From Candidatus Poseidoniaceae archaeon (GTDB taxonomy: Archaea; Thermoplasmatota; Poseidoniia; Poseidoniales; Poseidoniaceae): DNA of 22,312 nucleotides. The translations under genes were made by a program, and so were the position numbers. Positions within the stretch are counted from its first letter, which is position 1. Each line of letters begins with the position of its first letter. Under the pieces are notes generated by a model, which saw only the letters and a list, made by a program, of their open reading frames with translations, ran no database searches and was not told where the DNA came from. This document shows, piece after piece, positions 1 through 8,983 of the stretch. The stretch lies in NCBI GenBank assembly GCA_013329355.1, contig DUKK01000102.1, positions 473-22,784 on the forward strand, read 5' to 3'.

Positions 1-528
1 TTAATTTCTGATGAAAACAGAGAGCGAGCCAAAAAAGACGGCCTATTGGATGAGCAACAGAGGTGGGTGATAATTAGAGATTTAAAAAATATTGAAGGGC
101 CTAAACATGGTAAACAGGGCAGTCGTCATCGAACAGCAATTTTTGATGAGGTCCAATTGGCCCTATATGCACAAGCATGGGAAAATGCCAACCCTAATGA
201 CCGAGTAGTTGGGGTTGGTATAAGCGAAGTGGGCGAGAAAACCCAGCACTATGTAGAGGTTGATAATTCAATTTTGAAATACCTTGATGATGTAGTAATT
301 GGAGTCGTGACAAATTATACAGCCAATCATTTCCCCCCACAGCAAGAAGGCTTTGATGAGTATGCGAGCGGATTTAGGGCATGGATTAGAGAGCGAATAA
401 GAACATCAGCGCGAGCAATCTCATCAGCCGAAGAGGGCAATTTCCACCCCACTCCGTGCCAGTATTGTTACTATTGTAAGAACAGTGGAATGAGCCCATC
501 TGCAGAACTAGCGGGGGGATGGCAGTGA
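1..528 (+). CDS. C-terminal part of an AddB-like PD-(D/E)XK nuclease (5' end outside window)
   Basis: The frame is open from the first base, so this is the end of a longer gene; the TTG at 46 is an internal codon, not a credible start. The visible 175 residues carry a RecB-family nuclease core: a D-x-K motif (DLK, around base 82), then a Q-x3-Y motif (QLALY, around base 154). Near the end lies a C-x2-C-x2-C cluster (cysteine codons at 457, 466 and 475), of the kind that closes a 4Fe-4S cluster in AddB, Cas4 and Dna2 nucleases; the expected first cysteine would lie upstream of the window. The stop TGA (526-528) overlaps the start of the AddA-like gene by 10 bases, which suggests translational coupling and a two-subunit AddAB-like enzyme. 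No helicase motif is visible, so the AddB assignment rests on the nuclease, the cysteines and the neighbour. Confidence 0.75.
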   Translation, partial: LISDENRERAKKDGLLDEQQRWVIIRDLKNIEGPKHGKQGSRHRTAIFDEVQLALYAQAWENANPNDRVVGVGISEVGEKTQHYVEVDNSILKYLDDVVIGVVTNYTANHFPPQQEGFDEYASGFRAWIRERIRTSARAISSAEEGNFHPTPCQYCYYCKNSGMSPSAELAGGWQ

Positions 529-3500
529 TAGAATTCAATGATAGCCAAATACTTGGTTTAGATTTAGACAAACACATCGCCTTAGATGCTGGTGCCGGAA
601 CCGGAAAAACCACAGTTATGGCTGAAAGGTACGTTCAACACCTAATTACCCCGGAACAACGATCGCGCATCTTCCTTCCTAATGGACCTAGAAAGCCACT
701 ACAAGGTCACGGGGCACTAAGAGCGCCAGCAAGAGAAAGAACCGAATTAAGTGAATGGCAAGGGTTACTACCAAGTGAGGTCGTGGCAATTACTTTCACT
801 AAGAAAGCCGCTGCTGAACTTAAGTCCCGAATCAGAGCACGTTTGGAGCATACTCGATCCATGCCGATGGACAAGAGCGAGGGGCTTTTCGACCCCCGAA
901 TTCGGCGCTCGGGAGATATTGAGATGTTATTATCTTCCTTGGATGAAGCGCCGATTTCTACAATTGACGCATTTTTGCTACAACTTGTTTCGCCAAATAT
1001 CGATTTGGTTTCAATGAACCCTAGCAAAGCACAAATCTCCGAGGTAAGGTCGCCTCTTCTGATACAAGAAACGATACACTCTGCATGGAGGATAAGATCA
1101 AACATCGATGCAATAGAAGCAGGAGTACGTGCGGACGTTGGCAACTTTATAGAATCAAGAAATAGGTTGGCAATTCTAGTTGGTGGTCAAGCACGGGCTG
1201 AAGTAATACTTACTGGAATGCTGACTAAATCGCTATTTGTCGAGGAATCTAAGAGGGCGATGAAAAAGCGTTCGCAACAAAAAGGTACAGAATGGGACCA
1301 ATCTAAGCCATTAGACACCGAAGTCTTACTCGATATGTTTCTGGAGCCGGCAGGAGGGATAATCGATGAGTTTGCTGACAATTTACACGCCAGATTAAAT
1401 TCTTGGGTTGATATAATCCTAACCGAGTATGATGCTTTGGTGTTAAATTGTGAGACCGAGCAAGAAACCTCAGCAACCCGTTTTAATCATCTCGTAGATC
1501 TGGCCCGGAATTCCTATCCTGACGATGCAAAAGGCAAACTGCAGTGGGTTTGGCTTGTTGCTTTAGCATCTACGACATATTCAACATTATTGAAAAATGA
1601 AATGACTTTCTTCCCTAAAGGAGGTTTACCACAGCCAAATCACTGTAATGGATGGATGCCAGGATTATTTTCCAAGTCTAAGGCAAAAGGCATAACCAGT
1701 TTAACCAAAACAGCAATTTTCGCAGAAATGCAGGAAATAGGTGCTGTGATGAATAATATCCTATCGAGTAAAGAGGGTAGACTATTGAGGATTTTAGGTC
1801 GCAGTTCCTTTTTGTTGAGTCCGATTTCACACCTCCCTTTTATGAACTCTGACTGTGAGTTGCGGACGCAATCAATCAATGATGAATTAAACGATGTTGC
1901 TCCAATAGGCAAACTGTCAATTTCCATGGAACTCCAATCGACCATACTGTCAGATTTGCTCATTGTCCATTCTGGCTGCCAGGATATAATGAAATTGAAG
2001 AAGTCAAATGAAGGAGTTCATGACTTCGACGATATTCAAAGGTTGGCTGCTGACCTATTGTTAGCCAGATGCCCCGACTATGTGCGCGATGATTATCCGC
2101 CAAGCGTTGTAGAAGCGTTGGATAGTTTAGATGAGAAGCCATGGTTAGACTTACACATCTTTTCAGCATTGAAGTTGGCTGAAAAATTCCCTAAATGCTA
2201 CGAAGATCTGCAACACAGATTTACTATTCTCCAAACAATTCGTCGAAGATTTGGCGCTTTCATAATCGATGAGTATCAAGATACCAATCCGGCACATTTC
2301 AGGCTGTTATCCAGGCTGTGGGGACGAAGAAAGCACGAGAATGGGGACCCGATTCCTCCACCAGGCCCATGGGACCCTACAATCTGTATTGTCGGTGATA
2401 TGAAACAGAGCATATACCGATTTAGACAGGCAGAAGTCACCGTTATGCAGAGAACCGTGGAGAACATCAAGGTAGTCAATCAAATTGAACTTTCTGAACC
2501 AAGGCTTCTGCATTTAAGAAAACAAGACCACGGTCGAGACCCCCGGCCAGTTGGTGCAGGCGGCGAGATAGGCGCTTTTACCAATCAGCACTCAGCAGAA
2601 TCAGGCCCGCAAAAATCGATGCCGTGGCAACACATTTCAGCAGCATTTGAAGACTCTCCAAAGGACTTCAAGCAGTATATTCCAATTTCACAACAAAGAC
2701 TTGAAAATAGAAATTTGGGACATATAGACCTGACATCAAATCATCGAACCTTACATAATTTGATGGAAACAATGAATGGTATATTCAACGATGTTTTCGA
2801 CTCTAGGCACCATATTTTGCCGGGCGATTGGCATGCTAAGGCGCAAGATTTACGGCCGTTTCGGGATAACAAGACCGAAGGTATGCTAGAATGGCTTCTT
2901 CCATTGCAATCCTCAAAAGCCTCCCCTTTACCTAACTTGATGGAGCCAAATGATGTCTTTTCTGATCCCAGTTCGAAAAGTATACATCTTGAGCATGAAT
3001 TAATTGCCTTGAGATTGCAAAGTCTGCTGACTGGTAAATCAACTAAATTGTGGAATGCTAAAGAATCTAAGCTGGTCGAAATAGAGGCAACTAAGACTAA
3101 CTATCTTCCTAAGGATATCACTATTTTGGTGCATTCTCGAAAACACATTGCTGATTTATTACGGCGCCTAGAGGCGCGCGGAATCCCGGTAATCTCTGAT
3201 CGGCAAGGCGAACTACTGAAGCGCCCGATAGTCAATGCCTTGATGGCGGTGTTGAATTTAGTGGCTTATCCGGGCTCAAAATTTGCCGCAGTATCATTTG
3301 CTAGATCGCCAATATCAGGCTTAGACGATAATCAAATCCACAAAATATTCTCTGCTGAGAAACAATCCGAAAACTGGTGGCCACTAATTGAGCAAGGTAT
3401 CACATCTCAGCGTGGAAAAACTCTGATAAATCACCTAAGTACATTGGCCTCTAAAGGCGCGGTTCACGAAATTTTTGATGTCGTTCTTGATCATTCCGAC

Positions 3501-5495
3501 TTGCTAATGGCCTATCCTGATGACACAGCGAGACAAAATGCCGAACTTTGGTGTTCATTAATCTATGATATTGGGTGTGAATATGGTCATGAGGCAACTG
3601 AAATTCACTCGCACTTACAATCGCTTAAGGGATTAGAGAATAAGGGCCCTCAAGCACAAACAGTTCCTTCTGGTGGCGCAGTTAAGATAATGACAATTCA
3701 TGGTGCAAAAGGCCTGGAATCAAGGGTTGTGGTGGTATCTGGACTGTTTCATGCTGGGAAGTCAGATTCATCACTATCTGCACGGAATAATGTTCTGGTC
3801 ACTCCAGAAGTAGTTGCGGGTCGGATAAATCCATGGGCGTCTAGAGATAGACCATATGATGGCTTATGGGAATTTGCTAAAAACATCGATTCCGCTCAAC
3901 GACAAGCCGAAAGACGACGCGAATTTTATGTTGCTTTGACAAGGGTGGAGGACCACTTAATTCTGGTTGGTTCCCCTAGTACTAACTGCTTAATGGACGA
4001 GTCTACCAGTAAGTTAACTTTCAAGAGCAAGCCTTCAAAAATCACTATGGGAGCCATGCTACTAGACGGCTTAAGAGGAATTTCGCATCGCAATCATATC
4101 ACAGATTCTCCATGGTTATTACCCAATGATACCTTCGATATCGCCCTATCTCCATATCAAGAAACGTTTGTCAAATTAGACCCGTTTTCCCTATACCAAG
4201 ACGCGATGCTTGGCGGGACAAGCGTTGACTCAATCAGAATATACCATGCACCGGAATGTTTCGAGTCAAGCAATCAAGTAACGCCGTTAGCGAGATGGCA
4301 TAATATTGAACATCAGGCAGCAACAGCAAACAAGAAGTTTGCTGATTCAGCGGTTGACGAACAACCAATTTTCCCGGTCCGACATAAGATAAGACTGAGC
4401 CCAAATGAATTGGATACAAGTTTCAATTGTAAACGAGGCTATTGGATCTCAGAGGTAAAAGGCTGGTTGCCAACGATGTTGAAAATAAGAGATTTAGAAT
4501 TCTCAAACCAAACCAAAGAGGATCTGTTTTGCGAGCCAAAATTATTCGGGTTACTCATGCATAGGTTGTTGGAACTAGGGCTGGAAAATCCATTCGAAAA
4601 GAACCAGCCGCCCATACTTCCACTAACAAAAACCTTCGAAAACAAGAATACAAACGATTTACTGGACCCAAAATTAGTTGAAGATGTGCTGTTAGAAGAA
4701 GGAATTTCCCTTTCAGCAGAAGGATTTGATAAGGCTAGGGCAGTAATGATGAAAGAACGCTTGATACATCTGTCGAAGTTGGTACACCGAGGCCTAATCG
4801 GTAAATTTTCATTGGGCGAGACATATCATAATCGGACTCCAGAAGGATTGAGGACCGAGTTGCCATTTTTCTTCAAACATAAAATTGACCTAAACGAGAC
4901 CTATCGCTTAGGCTTCACAATTCACAAGTTGAAAAAGCTTGCAGAGGTTACAGGTGTCGAGGTCAGTTTTGATGGCCGAGCAGATTTAGTTTTAGCCTTT
5001 AGAGATGCAAACGAGCGCGGCTTATTACAGGTAGTTGATCTAAAAACTACGGGCTGCAGAGGGGATTTCAACCCACATAATCCTGATGAGGGGTCTGCTC
5101 TGCAGGTAATTCAAGGTGACCCATTAAGCAAATACCCTCAAACCTCTGCAGAGGAAAAAATCTTGCAAAAACATAAACTACAACTTACTCTTTATTCGCT
5201 AGCCCTCGAGGCCATAGAGTCCGATAAACCAGAACCAGAGCGCCGAGAAATTTTACCACCAGCAATTTTGATTGCTGCATCTGGTAGATGTGTTGAATTA
5301 ACCGAAGAAGAATTTGAAACAGCCAAGCGTGATTTACTTCTACATCTTGAGTGGATAGCAAAATTAGCAGCAGAACCATCAACGGTAGAGGAGCCCAATA
5401 GTTGTTCATTATTTGATGGGCAACAGTGTTTTACTTGTAATGCCATAGATTCGATAACTAAAACTGAAATTAACTCAATTTCTGACCAGCAATGA
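519..5495 (+). CDS. addA: AddA-like UvrD/RecB-family helicase-nuclease
   Basis: This is a 1658-residue SF1A helicase fused to a RecB-like nuclease, expected to unwind and resect double-strand DNA ends. Helicase motifs in order: Walker A (GAGTGKT, 25-31), motif Ia (ITFTKKAAAELKSR, near 90), Walker B DEYQD (584-588), motif III GDMKQSIYRFR (626-636), SNHR (740-743), motif V HGAKGLE (1061-1067) and motif VI YVALTR (1137-1142). The C-terminal nuclease has H1348, D1489 (GRAD), D1507-x-K1509 (DLKTTG) and Q1555-x3-Y1559. C1304 (FNCKRGYW) together with C1629, C1637 and C1640 forms a plausible 4Fe-4S set, which is usual for AddB but not for classical AddA or RecB. It is several hundred residues longer than typical AddA; part of the excess is a polar insert around residues 650-735. 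The ATG at 519 overlaps the upstream nuclease gene, and the 3' end overlaps the convergent methyltransferase gene. AddA-like is firm; strict orthology to bacterial addA is not. Confidence 0.88.
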   Translation: MAVIEFNDSQILGLDLDKHIALDAGAGTGKTTVMAERYVQHLITPEQRSRIFLPNGPRKPLQGHGALRAPARERTELSEWQGLLPSEVVAITFTKKAAAELKSRIRARLEHTRSMPMDKSEGLFDPRIRRSGDIEMLLSSLDEAPISTIDAFLLQLVSPNIDLVSMNPSKAQISEVRSPLLIQETIHSAWRIRSNIDAIEAGVRADVGNFIESRNRLAILVGGQARAEVILTGMLTKSLFVEESKRAMKKRSQQKGTEWDQSKPLDTEVLLDMFLEPAGGIIDEFADNLHARLNSWVDIILTEYDALVLNCETEQETSATRFNHLVDLARNSYPDDAKGKLQWVWLVALASTTYSTLLKNEMTFFPKGGLPQPNHCNGWMPGLFSKSKAKGITSLTKTAIFAEMQEIGAVMNNILSSKEGRLLRILGRSSFLLSPISHLPFMNSDCELRTQSINDELNDVAPIGKLSISMELQSTILSDLLIVHSGCQDIMKLKKSNEGVHDFDDIQRLAADLLLARCPDYVRDDYPPSVVEALDSLDEKPWLDLHIFSALKLAEKFPKCYEDLQHRFTILQTIRRRFGAFIIDEYQDTNPAHFRLLSRLWGRRKHENGDPIPPPGPWDPTICIVGDMKQSIYRFRQAEVTVMQRTVENIKVVNQIELSEPRLLHLRKQDHGRDPRPVGAGGEIGAFTNQHSAESGPQKSMPWQHISAAFEDSPKDFKQYIPISQQRLENRNLGHIDLTSNHRTLHNLMETMNGIFNDVFDSRHHILPGDWHAKAQDLRPFRDNKTEGMLEWLLPLQSSKASPLPNLMEPNDVFSDPSSKSIHLEHELIALRLQSLLTGKSTKLWNAKESKLVEIEATKTNYLPKDITILVHSRKHIADLLRRLEARGIPVISDRQGELLKRPIVNALMAVLNLVAYPGSKFAAVSFARSPISGLDDNQIHKIFSAEKQSENWWPLIEQGITSQRGKTLINHLSTLASKGAVHEIFDVVLDHSDLLMAYPDDTARQNAELWCSLIYDIGCEYGHEATEIHSHLQSLKGLENKGPQAQTVPSGGAVKIMTIHGAKGLESRVVVVSGLFHAGKSDSSLSARNNVLVTPEVVAGRINPWASRDRPYDGLWEFAKNIDSAQRQAERRREFYVALTRVEDHLILVGSPSTNCLMDESTSKLTFKSKPSKITMGAMLLDGLRGISHRNHITDSPWLLPNDTFDIALSPYQETFVKLDPFSLYQDAMLGGTSVDSIRIYHAPECFESSNQVTPLARWHNIEHQAATANKKFADSAVDEQPIFPVRHKIRLSPNELDTSFNCKRGYWISEVKGWLPTMLKIRDLEFSNQTKEDLFCEPKLFGLLMHRLLELGLENPFEKNQPPILPLTKTFENKNTNDLLDPKLVEDVLLEEGISLSAEGFDKARAVMMKERLIHLSKLVHRGLIGKFSLGETYHNRTPEGLRTELPFFFKHKIDLNETYRLGFTIHKLKKLAEVTGVEVSFDGRADLVLAFRDANERGLLQVVDLKTTGCRGDFNPHNPDEGSALQVIQGDPLSKYPQTSAEEKILQKHKLQLTLYSLALEAIESDKPEPERREILPPAILIAASGRCVELTEEEFETAKRDLLLHLEWIAKLAAEPSTVEEPNSCSLFDGQQCFTCNAIDSITKTEINSISDQQ

Positions 5496-6093
5496 TTAAT
5501 GTCTCTGCTGATTTTTTACCAGTTTGCCAATGTTTGATATTAGAGAAACCAGCAGCACCCCAGGCTTCAAGCCACTGGTTTATACTGAGAGTAGTCATAT
5601 TTACCCCAACATGTTCAGGCCAGGTTAGGCTTTCTTCATTTTCAAGATAATGATCGATGCCTATCACGGCCCAGCCCTGTGGTTGAATCCATTGTTCAAA
5701 AAATACTTTGAGCATGTTCTGTGGATTATCAAGATAGTACAAAAATTCCATGGAATGTAAAAAATCATATTTTCTGGAAGGCTCGAACTCTGGCAAGAGG
5801 CATTTTGAGTAGTAACCATCAGGGTCGATTGTTTTAGCCTTTTCAATCATTGCGGAAGCCCCATCAATACCCTCAGCATAACCACAGGCAGAGTGGCTCT
5901 TCAAGAGTCGAACAACCCAACCGTTACCACACCCAACGTCAATTGCAGAAAATTTGTCTGGCATATCCTCGGCCTGTTTAAACAGGAATTCTAGCATTTC
6001 ATTCACTGCAAATGCATGCCCTCTTTCCATGCCTTCATCCTTGCCAATCAACGCCCAATCGTGAAACACCTCAGTAGCAGGTCTTCTACTCAT
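5470..6093 (-). CDS. Class I SAM-dependent methyltransferase
   Basis: This 207-residue protein has the Rossmann-type methyltransferase signature: motif I DVGCGNG (52-58), an acidic ribose-binding position (GID, D77) at the end of the second strand, and a motif around YDFLHSMEFLYYL that corresponds to the fourth strand. It belongs to the large UbiE/Methyltransf_11-like group; the substrate cannot be read from the sequence. It starts with ATG. The 3' end overlaps the helicase-nuclease gene tail-to-tail by 26 bases (5470-5495). The DsrE-like gene lies 42 bases upstream on the same strand, so the two may share a transcript, although a weak AT-rich box (TTTATT) about 26 bases before the ATG could also drive this gene alone. 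The fold is sure; the role is unknown. Confidence 0.8.
   Translation of the reverse strand: MSRRPATEVFHDWALIGKDEGMERGHAFAVNEMLEFLFKQAEDMPDKFSAIDVGCGNGWVVRLLKSHSACGYAEGIDGASAMIEKAKTIDPDGYYSKCLLPEFEPSRKYDFLHSMEFLYYLDNPQNMLKVFFEQWIQPQGWAVIGIDHYLENEESLTWPEHVGVNMTTLSINQWLEAWGAAGFSNIKHWQTGKKSAETLIIAGQKLS
5512..5517 (+). terminator. Possible U-tract terminator after the helicase-nuclease gene
   Basis: A run of six T residues begins 17 bases after the stop codon of the AddA-like gene. Archaeal termination often needs only a U-rich tract, without a hairpin. The tract lies inside the opposite-strand methyltransferase gene, so it may equally be coding sequence only. Confidence 0.25.
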
Positions 6094-6135
6094 AACATAG
6101 GCTCGATTAAGCAGTCAATAAATCGTCGTATTTAG

Positions 6136-6558
6136 TCAGTAGACTAACTGGATATCTGAATTTGCACTGAGCTCGATTACCCCAACAGGGCCACTCCATG
6201 TCATCCAGTCTTTATATCCATCAATGAGCTTTTCATTAGCATTTTCTTTAGTCACACCGTTGGCAGCTTGTGATTGAGTCGAACAATAGATGTTTTTCGC
6301 ACCGTCAGTTATTGTTTTCACCATCTCATAAAGTAAACCATCGGGGAATGCGCCAGAACTATTTACCTCGTCAATAAACTCTGCGTGTAACATTTTCACA
6401 CCATCTGCTGCGAAAAACATATCAACGTCATAGCCGTTGTGTATTGCTTGAGCAGCACAGGCAATGCCAACTACACATTTCGTCAAATCAACTTCTGGAT
6501 TCGTCACAATTTTGACAAAAAACCTCTTACCCATACCCTTGCGTATTGATTGTAGCAT
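6136..6558 (-). CDS. DsrE-like family protein
   Basis: A protein of 140 residues at most. The pattern of an N-terminal beta strand (KIVTNPE), an alpha helix carrying Cys28 and Cys34, and then a strand ending in FFAADGV matches DsrE/DsrF-type proteins, which move sulfane sulfur or serve as small oxidoreductase-associated subunits. A further cysteine sits near residue 92 (IYCST), close to where DsrE/TusD proteins place the persulfide-carrying cysteine. The start is uncertain: the ATG at 6558 adds eight residues, while a second ATG at 6534 gives an N-terminus (MGKRFFVKIVT) that looks more like the family. No sulfur-relay partner (TusBC or DsrC) is nearby, so the substrate is open. It is divergent from the CobW-like gene, with 78 bases between them. 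Confidence 0.65.
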   Translation of the reverse strand: MLQSIRKGMGKRFFVKIVTNPEVDLTKCVVGIACAAQAIHNGYDVDMFFAADGVKMLHAEFIDEVNSSGAFPDGLLYEMVKTITDGAKNIYCSTQSQAANGVTKENANEKLIDGYKDWMTWSGPVGVIELSANSDIQLVY

Positions 6559-6607
6559 ATTGAGTTATTGCGAGTAGCATGATAGCGGTTTGGTAATTTA
6601 CTCTCGA

Positions 6608-6615
6608 TTATATAT
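6608..6615 (+). promoter_or_regulatory. TATA box for a leaderless CobW-family transcript
   Basis: An AT-only block (TTATATAT, within 6607-6618) is centred about 25 bases before the ATG at 6637, the archaeal TATA-to-start-site distance. There is no Shine-Dalgarno sequence between it and the ATG, so transcription probably begins at the start codon. The block lies in the divergent intergenic region and could also influence the DsrE-like gene. Confidence 0.55.
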
Positions 6616-6636
6616 TATGTTGATTTAGCCAACATC

Positions 6637-7827
6637 ATGACTAATAGCGAATTGGTCGACAGACAAATACCAGTAACAGTGCTAACAGGCTTTCTTGGCT
6701 CAGGCAAGACAACGCTGTTAAACCACATACTTTCTTCTACCGAGCACAAAATGAAATTTGCGGTGATTGAGAATGAGTTTGGTGAAGTAGGTATTGACGA
6801 GAATATTTTGGTTGAAACTTCTGAAGAAAGTATCATCGAAGTGATGAATGGATGTATATGCTGTACTGTTCGAGGTGATTTAACTCAGCTGTTGCATAAT
6901 TTGTATGACAGAATCAAGGACTTTGATGGTGTTTTGATTGAAACAACAGGACTTGCAGATCCAGCACCGGTTGCGCAAACTTTTTTTGTTGATGAGGGAA
7001 TTATTGACCGCTACAAATTAGACGGGATAGTTACCGTTGTCGACGCTAAACACATCATCCCTCATCTCGATGACGAGAAACCAGAGGGTATTGAGAATGA
7101 AGCGGTCGAGCAGTTGGCCTTCGCTGACCGAATACTGCTAAATAAAATCGACTTGGTCTCCGATGCAGAGATTGAAGAGGTTCAAAATAGAATTAAATCA
7201 ATCAACGCTTATACACCGATTTACCACACAGAAAACAGCATAATCTCACCTAGTGAGTTGATCAACATAGGTGCATTTGATTTGGAGAAAACTTTGCAGA
7301 TGGATCCTGAGTTCTTAGATATTGAAGCAGAACATGAACACGATCAGGAAGTAACCTCGATGAGTGCGATTTTTACTGGTGATTTAAACATCAACAAATT
7401 ACACTTGTGGATTGGAAACTTAATGCGAGAGTTCGGGCAAGATTTATTCCGTTACAAAGGTGTATTATCGGTAAAAGGGATGCAGAAAAAGTATATCTTT
7501 CAAGGCGTACATATGTTATTTAGCGGCGACTACAGTGACGAAGTTGCCCTGTGGAAAGAAGATGAAGAGCGCGTGTGTAGATTTGTCTTCATCGGTCGTA
7601 ATCTAGATCATAAAATGCTGGAGCAAGGGTTCCTTAATTGCCAAGCAGAGAACTTACGGTTCAATGTCGGCGATATAGTTTTGGCCAACATTGGTGGTTA
7701 CGCCAAAGCCAAAATTTTGAAATGCTGGGATGCTGGTAACCCTTACAGGGTTGAAATTCAGGATGAAGAAAAGCGGCTCTTCTACGTCCCGATTGATACT
7801 GACAAATTTGTTCAGTCACTGGACTAA
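6637..7827 (+). CDS. CobW/G3E-family GTPase, putative metallochaperone
   Basis: This 396-residue P-loop GTPase belongs to the COG0523 G3E family, which hydrolyses GTP to deliver zinc, cobalt or another metal to client proteins. Seen: Walker A GFLGSGKTT (18-26), ENEFGEVGID (switch region), the metal-binding C-x-C-C motif (C73-I-C75-C76), ETTGLADP, and the base-recognition motif NKID (169-172). An acidic stretch with two histidines (H233, H235) links to the CobW_C domain. The last 55 or so residues (about 340-396) go beyond CobW_C and look like a small SH3-like beta barrel (VGDIVLANIGGYAKAKIL...). A leaderless promoter precedes it. Which metal and client it serves cannot be read; no zinc-uptake or cobalamin genes are adjacent. 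Confidence 0.9.
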   Translation: MTNSELVDRQIPVTVLTGFLGSGKTTLLNHILSSTEHKMKFAVIENEFGEVGIDENILVETSEESIIEVMNGCICCTVRGDLTQLLHNLYDRIKDFDGVLIETTGLADPAPVAQTFFVDEGIIDRYKLDGIVTVVDAKHIIPHLDDEKPEGIENEAVEQLAFADRILLNKIDLVSDAEIEEVQNRIKSINAYTPIYHTENSIISPSELINIGAFDLEKTLQMDPEFLDIEAEHEHDQEVTSMSAIFTGDLNINKLHLWIGNLMREFGQDLFRYKGVLSVKGMQKKYIFQGVHMLFSGDYSDEVALWKEDEERVCRFVFIGRNLDHKMLEQGFLNCQAENLRFNVGDIVLANIGGYAKAKILKCWDAGNPYRVEIQDEEKRLFYVPIDTDKFVQSLD

Positions 7828-7896
7828 ATCAGCTAATTTAATGCATTACCGCCACAACAACCTACCCTTAGGCACCAAAGTTAAGCCTTGAAGGCG

Positions 7897-7904
7897 AAAT
7901 ATTA
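7897..7904 (+). promoter_or_regulatory. Possible TATA box for the iminopeptidase gene
   Basis: AAATATTA lies 26-33 bases before the ATG at 7930, at the distance expected for a leaderless archaeal transcript. This favours the ATG at 7930 over the upstream in-frame TTG at 7888, which would place the box inside the coding region. Confidence 0.4.
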
Positions 7905-7929
7905 CCAACTATCAACCCAACCAAGATTC

Positions 7930-8886
7930 ATGTCTGAAAGCTCTGAACTCACCAGTATATTGTATCCACAAATCGACCCTCATACAACAGGAATGCTGCC
8001 AGTATCGACTTTACACACTATCTTTTGGGAGCGTAGTGGCAATACCGGTGGCCACCCAGTAATCGTGATTCATGGCGGCCCCGGAGGGGGCTCACAACCA
8101 TCTTATCGGCAATATTTTGACCCCGAAAAATTTGATATTATTCAATTCGACCAACGAGGCTGTGGTAAGTCCACCCCATACGCAGAATTAGCAGAAAATA
8201 ACACGCACAATTCAGTTGCTGATATTGAATGTTTAAGACAACACCTCGGAATTGAAAAATGGCACGTATTCGGTGGCTCTTGGGGATCGACATTAGGTTT
8301 GATATATGCTCAAAGCCATCCGACAAAGGTGCTTAGTCTAACTCTTAGAGGTATTTTCACGTGTCGGAAGAGTGAACTTCACTGGTTCTATCAACAAGGC
8401 GCTAGCTATGTCTTTCCAGATGCTTTTGAGCCATATCAAAATCACATCCCTGAGGCTGAACAAGAAAATTTAATCGCAGCATACTACTCTAGACTTACCA
8501 GCGCCGATGCCAACGTTAGGAGGGCTGCAGCGAAACAATGGACGCGCTGGGAAATGGCTACTAGCAGGCTATTTCCTGATCCAGAATATCTGGAAAAAGC
8601 AGACGATTTAGACTTTGCAGTGGCGTTTGCTAGAATTGAATGTCACTATTTTATCAACGGGATTTTTGTTGATGACGGACATATCCTTGACAACTGTGAC
8701 AAGATTAGCCACATACCAGTGACCATAGTTCAGGGGCGTTATGATATGGTATGTCCAACTGTTAGTGCATGGGAATTACACAAAAAGTTGCCAAGCAGCA
8801 ACCTGATAATTGTCCCAGATGCCGGGCACTCGATGGGTGAAACCAGCATTGCTAGGGAATTGGTTGTGGCAACAGATAATTTGTAA
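7930..8886 (+). CDS. pip: Proline iminopeptidase (alpha/beta hydrolase, peptidase family S33)
   Basis: This 318-residue protein would release N-terminal proline from peptides in the cytoplasm. The family signatures are clear: oxyanion-hole HGGPGGG, FDQRGCGKS, nucleophile elbow GGSWGS (Ser117), Asp272 in GRYDMVCP and His300 in AGHSMG. The N-terminal LYPQIDP...G segment is the standard opening of prolyl aminopeptidases, and the length (about 310-320) is normal. I chose the ATG at 7930; an in-frame TTG at 7888 would add 14 residues, but has no Shine-Dalgarno site and lies upstream of the probable TATA box. It is read in the same direction as the CobW-like gene, separated by about 100 bases with no other gene. 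No secretion signal is seen. Other S33 substrates cannot be excluded. Confidence 0.9.
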   Translation: MSESSELTSILYPQIDPHTTGMLPVSTLHTIFWERSGNTGGHPVIVIHGGPGGGSQPSYRQYFDPEKFDIIQFDQRGCGKSTPYAELAENNTHNSVADIECLRQHLGIEKWHVFGGSWGSTLGLIYAQSHPTKVLSLTLRGIFTCRKSELHWFYQQGASYVFPDAFEPYQNHIPEAEQENLIAAYYSRLTSADANVRRAAAKQWTRWEMATSRLFPDPEYLEKADDLDFAVAFARIECHYFINGIFVDDGHILDNCDKISHIPVTIVQGRYDMVCPTVSAWELHKKLPSSNLIIVPDAGHSMGETSIARELVVATDNL

Positions 8887-8973
8887 TGAATAGTTAACTG
8901 AATAATCTTGACCTAATGAGGCGTTCCTTTGATATGGTGTGCATGAGTGGGGTTATTCAAGAGGATATACTCT

Positions 8974-8980
8974 AGGTGAT
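8974..8980 (+). promoter_or_regulatory. Shine-Dalgarno site deciding the start of the coiled-coil gene
   Basis: AGGTGAT, a seven-base match to the archaeal anti-SD (3' end of 16S rRNA), lies three bases before the ATG at 8984. It argues against the earlier GTG at 8939, which would add 15 atypical residues. The same motif and spacing recur before the decarboxylase gene at 9814. Confidence 0.7.
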
Positions 8981-8983
8981 TGT

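Noticed and set aside
46..528. A 160-residue gene starting at TTG 46
   Set aside because: The frame is open upstream to base 1 and the protein begins inside the nuclease fold, so this is the tail of a larger gene.
707..1144. A 145-residue minus-strand open frame
   Set aside because: It lies entirely within the helicase gene, where motif Ia is clearly encoded on the plus strand.
7888..7929. TTG start giving 14 more residues for the iminopeptidase
   Set aside because: No Shine-Dalgarno site; the TATA-like box and family N-terminus favour the ATG at 7930.
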